Virus record (IMG/VR): IMGVR_UViG_3300045135_000596
Location: 1 to 20,709 of that record
Length of the DNA stretch: 20,709 nucleotides
DNA from: a virus
Reading direction: 5' to 3' (one strand)
Position 1 is the stretch's first letter, and every line of letters starts with the position of its first letter. The position numbers and the translations under genes are program-made. Under the pieces are notes generated by a model. The model was not told the origin of the DNA, ran no database searches, and saw nothing but the letters and a program-made list of their open reading frames with translations. Positions 13,859-20,709 of this stretch are shown here, piece after piece.

Positions 13859-14795
13859 AAATGTATTAGTGACAGGCGGTAACGGATACATAGGTTATCA
13901 AACGGTATTGCAACTACAAGAAAGTGGTTACACTCCAATCGTTGTTGATTGGATCAATGATGAATTGAAATCGTCATATACTTATTCGTTTGATGACAAC
14001 CGTGTTCTTGATATCATGAAGTTTCATGAAATAGAAACTGTCATACATTTTGCAGCAGATCATGAAGTAGGCCGCAGTGTTGAAGAACCTTCTGTGTTTT
14101 ACAATAATAATATTGTTGCAAGCATTAAGTTCCTAGATCGATGCATACAAGCAGGAGTTAAAAACTTTATTTTTAGTAGTTCTAGTAGCGTGTACGGGGA
14201 CAACGTAGAGTTTCCGACAACAGAGTCTACTAGAAAAAATCCTATGTCTCCTTATGGCAGGACTAAGGATATGTTTGAAGAAATTCTAAAAGATTATGAA
14301 GATGCATATGGTATACAAACACTCTCTCTTAGATATTTCAATGCTGCCGGCGCTGACCCTCTCATCAGACATGGTTATGTGCAGGAACCTCAGTCACACT
14401 TAGTTCCTATTCTTGCAAGATGCTTCGGTCAAGACTTGCCCTTTACTGTATTTGGAGATGACTACGACACTCCAGACGGTACTTGTATTCGTGACTACAC
14501 TCATGTATGGGATATTGCAAATGCACATATCGCAGCTATTGAGTATCTAAAAGATGGCGGTCCTCATCAGGCATTCAATATAGGCAAGGGCAATGGCGAA
14601 AGCGTTTTAGAAGTTATAAATGCTTTTGAGAGATACACAGGGAAACAAATTGAAGTTAAGACAGGCACGAGAAGAGCAGGTGACCCTCCTAAAACTTTTG
14701 CTGATATTACACTAGCAATTAATGAACTAAAGTGGTTCCCTAAATATACATTAAATGATATCGTAGAACACGCTTACAAGTGGGAGAACAGATAA
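13851..14795 (+). CDS. galE: UDP-glucose 4-epimerase-like (GalE)
   Basis: 314 aa short-chain dehydrogenase of the extended type. NAD-binding VTGGNGYIG (residues 7-15), FAADHEVGRSVEEP (68-80), catalytic SSSSSVYG (109-116), Y135-x3-K139 (YGRTK), RYFNAAGA, and the GalE-type C-terminal DGTCIRDYTHVWDIANAH. GalE interconverts UDP-glucose and UDP-galactose, or related sugars. It is slightly shorter than E. coli GalE (338 aa). It overlaps the glycosyltransferase by 8 bases, so both likely serve one glycosylation reaction. Sugar specificity (glucose, N-acetyl sugars or a uronic acid) is not decided by these motifs. Confidence 0.88.
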   Translation: MSKNVLVTGGNGYIGYQTVLQLQESGYTPIVVDWINDELKSSYTYSFDDNRVLDIMKFHEIETVIHFAADHEVGRSVEEPSVFYNNNIVASIKFLDRCIQAGVKNFIFSSSSSVYGDNVEFPTTESTRKNPMSPYGRTKDMFEEILKDYEDAYGIQTLSLRYFNAAGADPLIRHGYVQEPQSHLVPILARCFGQDLPFTVFGDDYDTPDGTCIRDYTHVWDIANAHIAAIEYLKDGGPHQAFNIGKGNGESVLEVINAFERYTGKQIEVKTGTRRAGDPPKTFADITLAINELKWFPKYTLNDIVEHAYKWENR

Positions 14796-15238
14796 TGCAT
14801 TACAGTACAAAACATTACGGTCACAACATCGGTTTGTCAGCAGTCTTTCGTCAACCGAATGCAGATCACTCACACTGTCATTTACTACACGGCTACAGTC
14901 TAGCATTTACTTTCACTTTTGCTTGCAAAGAACTAGACAACAAGAACTGGGTAGTTGACTTCGGCGGTTTAAAACAATTGAAGGCATGGCTAGAAGATAG
15001 CTTTGATCACAAAGTTGTTGTAGATAAAAACGACCCGGCACTTGGTACTATGATAGGCTTAGAGTCAAAAGGACTAGCAGAAATTCGTGTGTTTGACGGC
15101 GTTGGTGCAGAGAAGTTTGCAGAACACGCATGGGCATTTGCTGATCAGTTAGTTAGGAAAATGACAGATGACCGCTGTTGGTGCGTGAAAGCAGAAGTAG
15201 CAGAACACGGTGCTAACTCAGCTATCTACGAGGCATAA
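14795..15238 (+). CDS. queD: 6-carboxytetrahydropterin synthase (QueD-like)
   Basis: QueD turns dihydroneopterin triphosphate (FolE product) into CPH4, the QueE substrate. The start is ATG 14795 (TAATG with the galE stop) with GGGAG at 14782-14786; a GTG at 14780 is less likely. The 147-aa protein shows the catalytic Cys/His cluster HSHCHLLHGYS (25-35), VVDFGGLK (53-60), DHKVVV, and a C-terminal AEVAEHGANSAIYE where the Glu contacts the pterin. The usual HGH zinc motif reads HGY, a variant I also associate with a QueD-like subfamily. It lies about 3.8 kb from dpdA but completes the FolE-QueD-QueE set. Confidence 0.85.
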   Translation: MHYSTKHYGHNIGLSAVFRQPNADHSHCHLLHGYSLAFTFTFACKELDNKNWVVDFGGLKQLKAWLEDSFDHKVVVDKNDPALGTMIGLESKGLAEIRVFDGVGAEKFAEHAWAFADQLVRKMTDDRCWCVKAEVAEHGANSAIYEA

Positions 15239-15240
15239 CT

Positions 15241-16302
15241 TTGAAATTTGCAATGGTAACAGACTTGCACTTCGGCGCAAGAAGTGATTCACTTGCCTTT
15301 GACAATCACTTTCGTAAGTTCTATGAGGAAGTATTCTTTCCAGAACTAGATCGTCAAGGCATCAAAACTGTTTTTGATTTAGGCGACACATTCGACCGAA
15401 GAAAGTATATCAACTTTAATACTCTAAAGAGTTGTAAAGAATATTTCTTTGACGAATTAGAAAAGCGTGGAATCGATTTGCATATGATTCCAGGCAATCA
15501 TGATACCTATTTTAAAAACACTAACGATGTAAACTCTCCTGATCTTTTGTTGAGAGACTACAACAACATTGCCCTCTATCAGAAAGTTACTGAAATCAAA
15601 ATGGGTGAAAGCACAGTATTGTTTGTGCCTTGGATATGTAATGAAAACTATGAAGAGTCATTCGAAATCATCTCTAACTCAAAAGCTGATATCTGTCTGG
15701 GACACTTTGAGTTCTCTGGCTATGACATGTATCGTGGATCCCCTAATCCTCATGGCATGGATCCTGGTATGTTTAAGCATTTGCCTATGGTTATTAGTGG
15801 TCACTTTCATCACAGGCATACTAAAGGTAATATTACATACATGGGGAATCCTTACGAGATAACCTGGTCTGACTATGACGATCCAAGAGGCTTCGCAATC
15901 TATGACACAAAAGAAAAACAGCTTGAATATATCGACAATCCGAACAAGCTCTTTCACAAGATTTATTATGATGACACCGACACTGGACTTTTTACTGGTG
16001 ATTTTGTTTACGATTATGACGCAATACGAGGCGGTTGTGTAAAGGTAATCGTAGTAAAGAAAACTGATTTTGCTAAGTTTGATGCGCTTATAGATAATCT
16101 TTATCAATGCGATCTCATTGAACTTAAAATCATTGAAGACCTGTCTGAATTTGAAGACGAGGCAGTAGGCGAAGATGTTGACTTGGAAGATACTATGACA
16201 CTACTGAAAGAGTATGTCGATGGCATCGAAGTCACAGTCGATAAAGAACGACTCAAAGCCTTACTACAGTCACTCTATGTCGAAGCACAAGACGGACTTT
16301 AG
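15241..16302 (+). CDS. 47: Recombination nuclease subunit gp47 (Mre11-like)
   Basis: 353 aa (T4 gp47 is 339). The start is TTG at 15241, seven bases after GAGG (15230-15233), giving MKFAMVTDLHFG. Metallophosphoesterase motifs follow in order: D8-x-H10, GDTFDRR (48-54), GNHD (85-88), GHFEFSG and GHFHHRH. With gp46 it forms the Mre11/Rad50-type complex that resects DNA ends for recombination-dependent replication and helps degrade host DNA. It is separated from gp46 by 36 bases. Identification is secure. Confidence 0.95.
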   Translation: MKFAMVTDLHFGARSDSLAFDNHFRKFYEEVFFPELDRQGIKTVFDLGDTFDRRKYINFNTLKSCKEYFFDELEKRGIDLHMIPGNHDTYFKNTNDVNSPDLLLRDYNNIALYQKVTEIKMGESTVLFVPWICNENYEESFEIISNSKADICLGHFEFSGYDMYRGSPNPHGMDPGMFKHLPMVISGHFHHRHTKGNITYMGNPYEITWSDYDDPRGFAIYDTKEKQLEYIDNPNKLFHKIYYDDTDTGLFTGDFVYDYDAIRGGCVKVIVVKKTDFAKFDALIDNLYQCDLIELKIIEDLSEFEDEAVGEDVDLEDTMTLLKEYVDGIEVTVDKERLKALLQSLYVEAQDGL

Positions 16303-16338
16303 TGATTTTAACTCATATATTATAGGGTTTTTGAACGA

Positions 16339-18015
16339 ATGATAAAGTTTAGTAAGATACGATGGAAAAACTTCCTTTCTACAGGTAATGCCTGGACTGA
16401 AGTTATGTTAGACAGAAGTAGCAGTACTCTGATTCTGGGTGACAACGGGTCAGGCAAATCAACTCTGCTTGATGCTATTACATTTGCTTTGTTCAACAAG
16501 CCTTTCAGAAACATTTCAAAGCCTCAACTAGTCAATAGTGTGAATCGCAAAAACATGCTAGTGGAAGTGGAGTTTACGATAGGCTCTAAAGAATATCTGA
16601 TTCGGCGTGGCAGCAATCCAGGCGTGTTTGAGATTGAGATAGACGGAGACATGGTTGATCAGAACGCTAGTGTCCGTGACTATCAAAAGCACCTCGAAGA
16701 AAACATCCTCAAGCTAAACTACAAGTCATTCACGCAGATTGTGATACTTGGCAGTGCTTCGTTTACTCCTTTCATGCAGTTGACTCCTAATATTCGTAGA
16801 GAAATCATCGAAGACATTCTGGACATTCGTATCTTTACTACGATGAAAGAAGTTCTAAAATCTAAAGTCACTGACCTTAAAGAGAAGTTAAGATTCATTG
16901 AAGGCGAGATAACTGTCACTAAAGAGAAGGCGAAAGTACAGAAGCAGTACATTGATACGCTTGAGAGCGACAAGAAAGAAAGAGTTGAAAAGATTCAAGG
17001 CGAGATTACAGGTCTAGAAACTACACTGTCTACTCTACAGAAGCAAGTAGAATTTGATGTAGAAGTAAAAGAAAGTTTCGGTGACATTGAAACGAAGAGA
17101 AAGAAACTAGAAGCCTTCAAGACAGAGTTTGCTCGCAAGATACGAGAGCAAAAGAAAGAGCTGGACTTCTATCACAATCACGATGACTGCCCTACTTGTA
17201 AGCAAGGTATTCCACACGACTTCAAAGAAACAATTACTTCTGAAAAAGAGTATAAAATAAATGAACTTGAAGAAGGCAACACTAAGCTCGCTGAACAATG
17301 GGAAGAACTAGACAAGTCATACGAAGAGTTCCTTGATATACAGCAGAAAATCATTGACACTAACAACAGTATCATGTCTACACAAACATTGCTACAGCGC
17401 CTAGTAGTTGAGAAGACTGATGCTGAAAACAAAGTAGGTGACATTGAGAAAGAAACATCAAAGTTAAAAGAGATTGCGAAAGAGTTAGTCAGCAAGAGCG
17501 ACCAACGAACTTCTTATAATGAAGAGCAAGAGTACAATAGTATCGCTGAATCATTGTTGAAAGACTCAGGCATCAAAACTAAAATTATTCGTCAGTATTT
17601 ACCCGTGATAAATAAATTAGTAAACAAGTATCTGAAGGCAATGGACTTCTTTGTTCAGTTTGATCTTGACGAAACATTCAAAGAAACTATCAAGTCTCGC
17701 CACAGAGACAAGTTTAGTTACGCTTCGTTCAGTGAAGGCGAGAAGCAGAGAATTGACTTAGCACTTGTTTTTACATGGCGGACAATTGCCAAGATGAAGA
17801 ACAGCGCAAGTACTAATCTGCTCCTACTTGATGAGGTATTTGATAGCTCACTAGATGTGAACGGAACAGACTATGTAATGCAGCTTCTAAATACTATTGG
17901 TGAAGAGACAAATGTTTTTGTAATCTCTCACAAAGGAGATCAACTCTTCGATAAGTTTAGAAGTGTAATACGATTTGAGAAAAAGAACAACTACTCAGTT
18001 ATGGCGGTTAAATAA
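16339..18015 (+). CDS. 46: Recombination ATPase subunit gp46 (Rad50-like)
   Basis: 558 aa (T4 gp46 is 560). It is an SMC/Rad50-type ATPase: N-terminal Walker A GDNGSGKS (34-41), then a coiled coil of roughly residues 165-400 interrupted by a zinc-hook CPTC motif (DDCPTCKQG), and a C-terminal ABC signature SFSEGEKQR, Walker B LLLLDEVFD and H-loop SHKGD. It pairs with gp47. ATG 16339 has only a weak ribosome-binding site (AGGG at 16324-16327). Its TAA overlaps the next ATG by one base. Confidence 0.96.
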   Translation: MIKFSKIRWKNFLSTGNAWTEVMLDRSSSTLILGDNGSGKSTLLDAITFALFNKPFRNISKPQLVNSVNRKNMLVEVEFTIGSKEYLIRRGSNPGVFEIEIDGDMVDQNASVRDYQKHLEENILKLNYKSFTQIVILGSASFTPFMQLTPNIRREIIEDILDIRIFTTMKEVLKSKVTDLKEKLRFIEGEITVTKEKAKVQKQYIDTLESDKKERVEKIQGEITGLETTLSTLQKQVEFDVEVKESFGDIETKRKKLEAFKTEFARKIREQKKELDFYHNHDDCPTCKQGIPHDFKETITSEKEYKINELEEGNTKLAEQWEELDKSYEEFLDIQQKIIDTNNSIMSTQTLLQRLVVEKTDAENKVGDIEKETSKLKEIAKELVSKSDQRTSYNEEQEYNSIAESLLKDSGIKTKIIRQYLPVINKLVNKYLKAMDFFVQFDLDETFKETIKSRHRDKFSYASFSEGEKQRIDLALVFTWRTIAKMKNSASTNLLLLDEVFDSSLDVNGTDYVMQLLNTIGEETNVFVISHKGDQLFDKFRSVIRFEKKNNYSVMAVK

Positions 18016-18533
18016 TGGAAAAAGAAAAACTAATATCATTCACAGATCCTCTATTGAAGAAAGAGCCAGAGAGATTTGACTTTGAGAAGGAAGACGCTAA
18101 AGCAATTAGCGAAAGGCTTCTTGCGGGCATGAAACAGTTCGGCGGCGTGGGTCTTTCTGCTAATCAGATTGGTCTAGACATGAAAGTTTTTGTCATCGGT
18201 GGTTCAGGACTACAAGAAAAAGCATTTTTTAACCCTGAACTATTGACAGTATCACAAACAGGTGTTACTATGAGAGAAGGATGCCTATCTTATCCCGGTC
18301 TTTGGTTGAATCTGACTCGTCCTGATTCGTGTACCCTACGGTATCAAGATGAAAATGGAGAAGTTATCATTGAAGAGTTCGGCGGAGTATATGCAAGAGT
18401 AGTACTTCACGAATATGATCATATGGTCGGCCAGAACTTCACTATGCGAGCATCGAGTTTAAAGATTCAACGAGCACTGAAGGCGCTAGACAAGAAAGTT
18501 TTGCGTCAGATGAAACGACAGAGGGCAGCATAA
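18015..18533 (+). CDS. def: Peptide deformylase
   Basis: 172 aa with all three deformylase motifs: GVGLSANQIG (residues about 44-53), EGCLSYPG and HEYDHMVG, supplying the metal ligands Cys and two His and the catalytic Glu. The enzyme removes the formyl group from new N-terminal methionines. Phage versions are known in marine phages, including cyanophages, where processing of short-lived photosystem proteins has been proposed; no such target appears here. It is coupled to gp46 (TAATG). The basic C-terminal tail (KKVLRQMKRQR) is unlike the short phage forms and may bind ribosomal RNA (inference). Confidence 0.94.
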   Translation: MEKEKLISFTDPLLKKEPERFDFEKEDAKAISERLLAGMKQFGGVGLSANQIGLDMKVFVIGGSGLQEKAFFNPELLTVSQTGVTMREGCLSYPGLWLNLTRPDSCTLRYQDENGEVIIEEFGGVYARVVLHEYDHMVGQNFTMRASSLKIQRALKALDKKVLRQMKRQRAA

Positions 18534-18534
18534 C

Positions 18535-18903
18535 ATGTCAGATAATTGGGACTTTGGATTCACTGCGGTAGATGACATACCTTCAACACCGAGTGAACCA
18601 GCACAGCCAGTAGTAGCGCAAGTAGATGACGCACAGTTACAGTCTATCATGGACAAGTTAGAACGATTAGAGGGACTAGTTCTCACTACCAACAACGATG
18701 ACATGATAAACGAGCATAGAAGTTTGTTGCAGCAAGATGTTGCAGCTAAATTGAAGCAAGTAGAAGACCTTATCTTACCTCTACTTTTTAATCTTCAGAA
18801 AAATCCTGATAAGGATTACATACTGTGGCCCAATAGGACAGCAATTCTAGATAAACAGATAGAAAAGATAAAAGCAGTGACACGATATTACGAAAATATA
18901 TAA
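18535..18903 (+). CDS. 122-aa conserved phage protein, coiled coil
   Basis: The protein starts MSDNWDFGFTAVDD, has a Pro/Gln-rich linker (PSEPAQPVVAQ) and then a predicted coiled coil with DDAQLQSIMDKLERLEGLV. It ends with a distinctive ILPLLFNLQKNPDKDYILWPNR segment. I recall the LPLL-NL-KNP-K-YI-WPNR motif from uncharacterised proteins of marine T4-like phages; function is unknown. It is one base downstream of the deformylase gene and one base before the frame of the protease gene, so it is cotranscribed. A scaffold or adaptor role is possible from the coiled coil only. Confidence 0.85.
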   Translation: MSDNWDFGFTAVDDIPSTPSEPAQPVVAQVDDAQLQSIMDKLERLEGLVLTTNNDDMINEHRSLLQQDVAAKLKQVEDLILPLLFNLQKNPDKDYILWPNRTAILDKQIEKIKAVTRYYENI

Positions 18904-18916
18904 AATGGAGTTGAGT

Positions 18917-19543
18917 ATGGCTAAGATGGGTAAAGAAAAAGAATTTGAAGTTGCTCCGGTAGTTAGGGGAGTATTTAATCGTCCGACAGGTCAGATACTA
19001 GACTTCTATTTGAACAGCGCAATTGGTAGTCCAGAAGAATACGCAGAGTGGAATCAGATTCTACGCTCGTCTGGCGAACAAGATGTAGTCTATCTACATA
19101 TCAATTGCTACGGCGGTCAAGCACTAACAGCAGTTCAGTTGATGCGAGCAATTTCAGAATCACGAGCAACGGTTGTCGCCTCAGTTGAAGGCGCTTGTAT
19201 GTCGGCAGCAACATTCTTGTTTCTAATGGCAGATGTGTGTGAGATTTCAGATCACAGTATCTTCATGTTCCACAATTTCTCTGGCGGCACTATCGGCAAG
19301 GGCAACGAGATGATGGCACAAGTTCATCACAATGACAAGTGGGCTAGAAACTTGATGGAAAGTATTTACCAAGACTTCTTTACACAGGAAGAAATTGATA
19401 GTATACTAGAGGGTAAAGACTATTGGTTATCTCCAGATGAGGTTACCGAGAGACTACAAAAGCGCAATGAGATACTGGAAAAGCAGAAAATTGCTGCCGA
19501 AACACCAGAGAAACCGACTAGAAAGAGGGCTAAGAAAGCCTAA
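18917..19543 (+). CDS. ClpP-like serine protease
   Basis: The start is set at ATG 18917 because GGAG (18907-18910) lies six bases before it; an ATG at 18905 lacks a ribosome-binding site. The 208-aa product has the ClpP/crotonase fold: HINCYGGQALTAVQLM, then GACMSAATFLF with the nucleophile Ser, SIFMFHNFSGG with the catalytic His, and a downstream Asp in EGKDYWLSPDE. ClpP chambers degrade proteins with a Clp ATPase. In phages, ClpP-like enzymes may instead act as prohead proteases. The basic C-terminus (KPTRKRAKKA) is unusual. No ClpX is visible here, so a host ATPase or ATPase-free role is likely. Confidence 0.9.
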   Translation: MAKMGKEKEFEVAPVVRGVFNRPTGQILDFYLNSAIGSPEEYAEWNQILRSSGEQDVVYLHINCYGGQALTAVQLMRAISESRATVVASVEGACMSAATFLFLMADVCEISDHSIFMFHNFSGGTIGKGNEMMAQVHHNDKWARNLMESIYQDFFTQEEIDSILEGKDYWLSPDEVTERLQKRNEILEKQKIAAETPEKPTRKRAKKA

Positions 19544-19572
19544 GTCATTGATTTTATTAGAGAAATGAATGC

Positions 19573-19601
19573 TTGACATCCTCACAACCAGGTGCTATAA
19601 T
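19573..19601 (+). promoter_or_regulatory. Consensus sigma70-type promoter for the CobT-like gene
   Basis: TTGACA (19573-19578), 17-base spacer, TATAAT (19596-19601), 12/12 consensus, in the 96-base gap after the ClpP-like gene. The spacer contains the left arm of the inverted repeat described at 19579-19632. Confidence 0.88.
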
Positions 19602-19632
19602 AGTAGTACAAAATGAGAAAAGGTTGTGAGGA
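19579..19632. promoter_or_regulatory. Perfect 11-bp inverted repeat spanning promoter and ribosome-binding site
   Basis: TCCTCACAACC (19579-19589) and GGTTGTGAGGA (19622-19632) are exact inverted repeats 32 bases apart. The left arm is inside the -35/-10 spacer; the right arm contains the Shine-Dalgarno GAGGA. In a read-through RNA they would pair and hide the ribosome-binding site; RNA from the local promoter would lack the left arm. Confidence 0.75.
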
Positions 19633-19639
19633 CCGTCAT

Positions 19640-20709
19640 ATGAAAATCGAAACAAAGTCAATTCTAGCTAAACTACTAGCTACCGAAAACATCTCAGTAG
19701 AGCAGAAAGAGATTCCTACTGCTGCTTTTGATCCTACTAAGCGTGTGCTGTACATTCCTAACTGGAAAGATATGTCCAACAGCCTTCAAGACCTGTTGAT
19801 CGGTCACGAAGTCGGACACGCTTGGGATACTCCTGCTGAAGGTTGGCACGATGCAATTTGTGAAGACCCTACACTCAAGGGCTTCTTGAATGTAATCGAA
19901 GATGCTCGCATCGAGCGCAAAATCAAATCACGATATCCTGGTCTCGTAAAATCATTCTACGCAGGCTATCGTGAATTGTTTGAGCGTGACTTCTTTGGCG
20001 TCAAGGATGTAGATGTAAATTCTCTTCCTCTTATTGATCGCATCAATCTACACTTCAAAGTAGGTCCTTTTCTCAGCGTTAAGTTCTCTGCTGATGAGCA
20101 AGAAATCGTTGACCGTGTATCAAAGACTGATACTTGGGAAGATGTTGAGGCAATCGCTCGTGAACTTCACACTTCTGCCCAAGAAGATGCTGATGAAACA
20201 CTTGAAAACATTGCGGAGATGTTCGATGAGTTGATGGAAGACCTCAACGACATGGACGAAGATTCAGGTGAGTCTGACGGCGATGAAGAATCTGATACAG
20301 AACAGCTCGGTGGTTCTGATGCTACTGAATCCTCTGATGACTCTGACGGCGATGAAGAATCTGATACAGAACAGCTCGGTGGTTCTGATGCTACTGAATC
20401 CTCTGATGACTCTGATGAGTTAGAAGATGCTGGATTCTCTGGCAACAATCAAGATGAATTCGACAAGTTGTTTAGCGAGACTGAACAAGAGCAAGATGCT
20501 CCTCAAGAAATTTCAAAGTTTACACAGGATGGCGGTGTTGGTTCTATCACTGACAATAACTTCCGTGATAACGAGCAGAGGTTAGTTGACACTTCTCCGA
20601 CTAAAAAAGAAACTGTCTATGTTACTATTCCTAAAAACATAAACGCTCAAAACTATATTGTCAGCGCAAAAGACATTTACAAGTTTGAGAACTTTAAATT
20701 TTACAATAA
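19640..20709 (+). CDS. CobT-like HEXXH protein, 3' truncated by window
   Basis: ATG 19640 follows GAGGA (19628-19632) at seven bases. The frame stays open to the window end (356 codons). The N-terminal domain has LIGHEVGHAWD (HEXXH at residues 56-60) and FLNVIEDARIERKI (83-95), the pairing seen in zinc-metallopeptidase-like domains of CobT-type proteins. A long Asp/Glu/Ser-rich linker follows (about 170-290) with an exact 23-residue duplication (212-234 and 235-257). In CobT a VWA domain follows such a linker; here it would lie beyond the window. CobT-like proteins pair with a MoxR/CobS-type ATPase, and CobS-like genes are known in marine phages. Whether it acts in cobalt insertion, proteolysis or protein remodelling is open. 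Confidence 0.85.
   Translation, partial: MKIETKSILAKLLATENISVEQKEIPTAAFDPTKRVLYIPNWKDMSNSLQDLLIGHEVGHAWDTPAEGWHDAICEDPTLKGFLNVIEDARIERKIKSRYPGLVKSFYAGYRELFERDFFGVKDVDVNSLPLIDRINLHFKVGPFLSVKFSADEQEIVDRVSKTDTWEDVEAIARELHTSAQEDADETLENIAEMFDELMEDLNDMDEDSGESDGDEESDTEQLGGSDATESSDDSDGDEESDTEQLGGSDATESSDDSDELEDAGFSGNNQDEFDKLFSETEQEQDAPQEISKFTQDGGVGSITDNNFRDNEQRLVDTSPTKKETVYVTIPKNINAQNYIVSAKDIYKFENFKFYN
20273..20415 (+). repeat. 69-bp exact tandem duplication in the acidic linker
   Basis: Unit 20273-20341 is repeated without a mismatch at 20342-20410, with five more matching bases. It encodes two identical 23-residue Ser/Asp/Glu-rich blocks in frame. DNA-level identity, including synonymous positions, points to a recent duplication or active copy-number change. 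Confidence 0.95.

Noticed and set aside
15299-15327. TTGACA-N17-TATGAG in gp47
   Set aside because: The -10 lacks the final T and it lies within a gene without a nearby start that needs it.
18243-18271. TTGACA-N17-TACTAT inside the deformylase gene
   Set aside because: The -10 matches only 4/6, the next start is over 260 bases away, and the downstream genes are already coupled to gp46. Kept only as a possibility.
20167-20448. Minus-strand 93-codon open frame rich in Ser/Glu
   Set aside because: It is the mirror image of the repetitive acidic linker of the CobT-like gene, with no ribosome-binding site.
1-20709. tRNA genes, CRISPR arrays, insertion sequences, integrase or attachment sites
   Set aside because: No cloverleaf, spaced-repeat array, transposase motif or integrase was recognised when reading both strands; a tRNA could be confirmed absent only by a dedicated search.

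Overview
The window looks like part of the genome of a marine T4-like myovirus (contractile-tailed phage) infecting a Gram-negative bacterium. The evidence is the T4 core gene set (C-terminus of major capsid protein gp23, tail tube gp19, UvsY, UvsW, late sigma factor gp55, a DsbA-like protein, gp47/gp46), three TATAAATA late promoters, and tight same-strand packing with many ATGA or TAATG junctions. Every gene is on the + strand. The host cannot be named. A Gram-negative host is inferred because two proteins carry export signals and c-type haem motifs, which need a periplasm. I saw no tRNA, CRISPR array, insertion sequence or integrase.

Layout. 1-210: end of the capsid gene and a strong terminator. 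258-2827: a late promoter followed by two overlapping genes for exported proteins, each joining a c-type cytochrome domain to a PHM/DBM-like dicopper monooxygenase domain; this is metabolic cargo inside the virion-structure region. 2830-3073: structured leader and a 34-residue hydrophobic peptide. 3079-6073: gp19, uvsY, uvsW and a small conserved gene under late promoters. 6100-6179: a divergent pair of sigma70-type promoters, one driving gp55 and one pointing backwards as antisense to uvsW. 6761-11495: a compact cassette queE / phosphoribosyltransferase / 66-aa ORF / folE / DEDDh exonuclease / dpdA-like transglycosylase / 2-oxoglutarate oxygenase. 11506-15238: DsbA-like protein, two conserved unknowns, glycosyltransferase, UDP-sugar epimerase and queD. 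15241-18015: gp47/gp46 nuclease complex. 18015-20709: peptide deformylase, an unknown, a ClpP-like protease and the N-terminal part of a CobT-like HEXXH protein that runs off the end.

How the genes fit together. FolE, QueD and QueE convert GTP to 7-carboxy-7-deazaguanine (CDG). The transglycosylase has TGT/DpdA-type motifs and probably exchanges guanine in the phage DNA for a deazaguanine. No queC is present here, so the inserted base is either CDG itself, preQ0 made with a host QueC, or depends on a queC outside the window. A 2OG-Fe(II) oxygenase translationally coupled to dpdA, plus a nearby glycosyltransferase and epimerase, raise the possibility of further tailoring of the base; this is inference. 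Early/late switching is visible: sigma70 promoters with TTGACA and an exact 17-bp spacer precede gp55 and the modification genes, while TATAAATA promoters (the gp55 target) precede the cytochrome/monooxygenase pair, tail tube and uvsY-uvsW.
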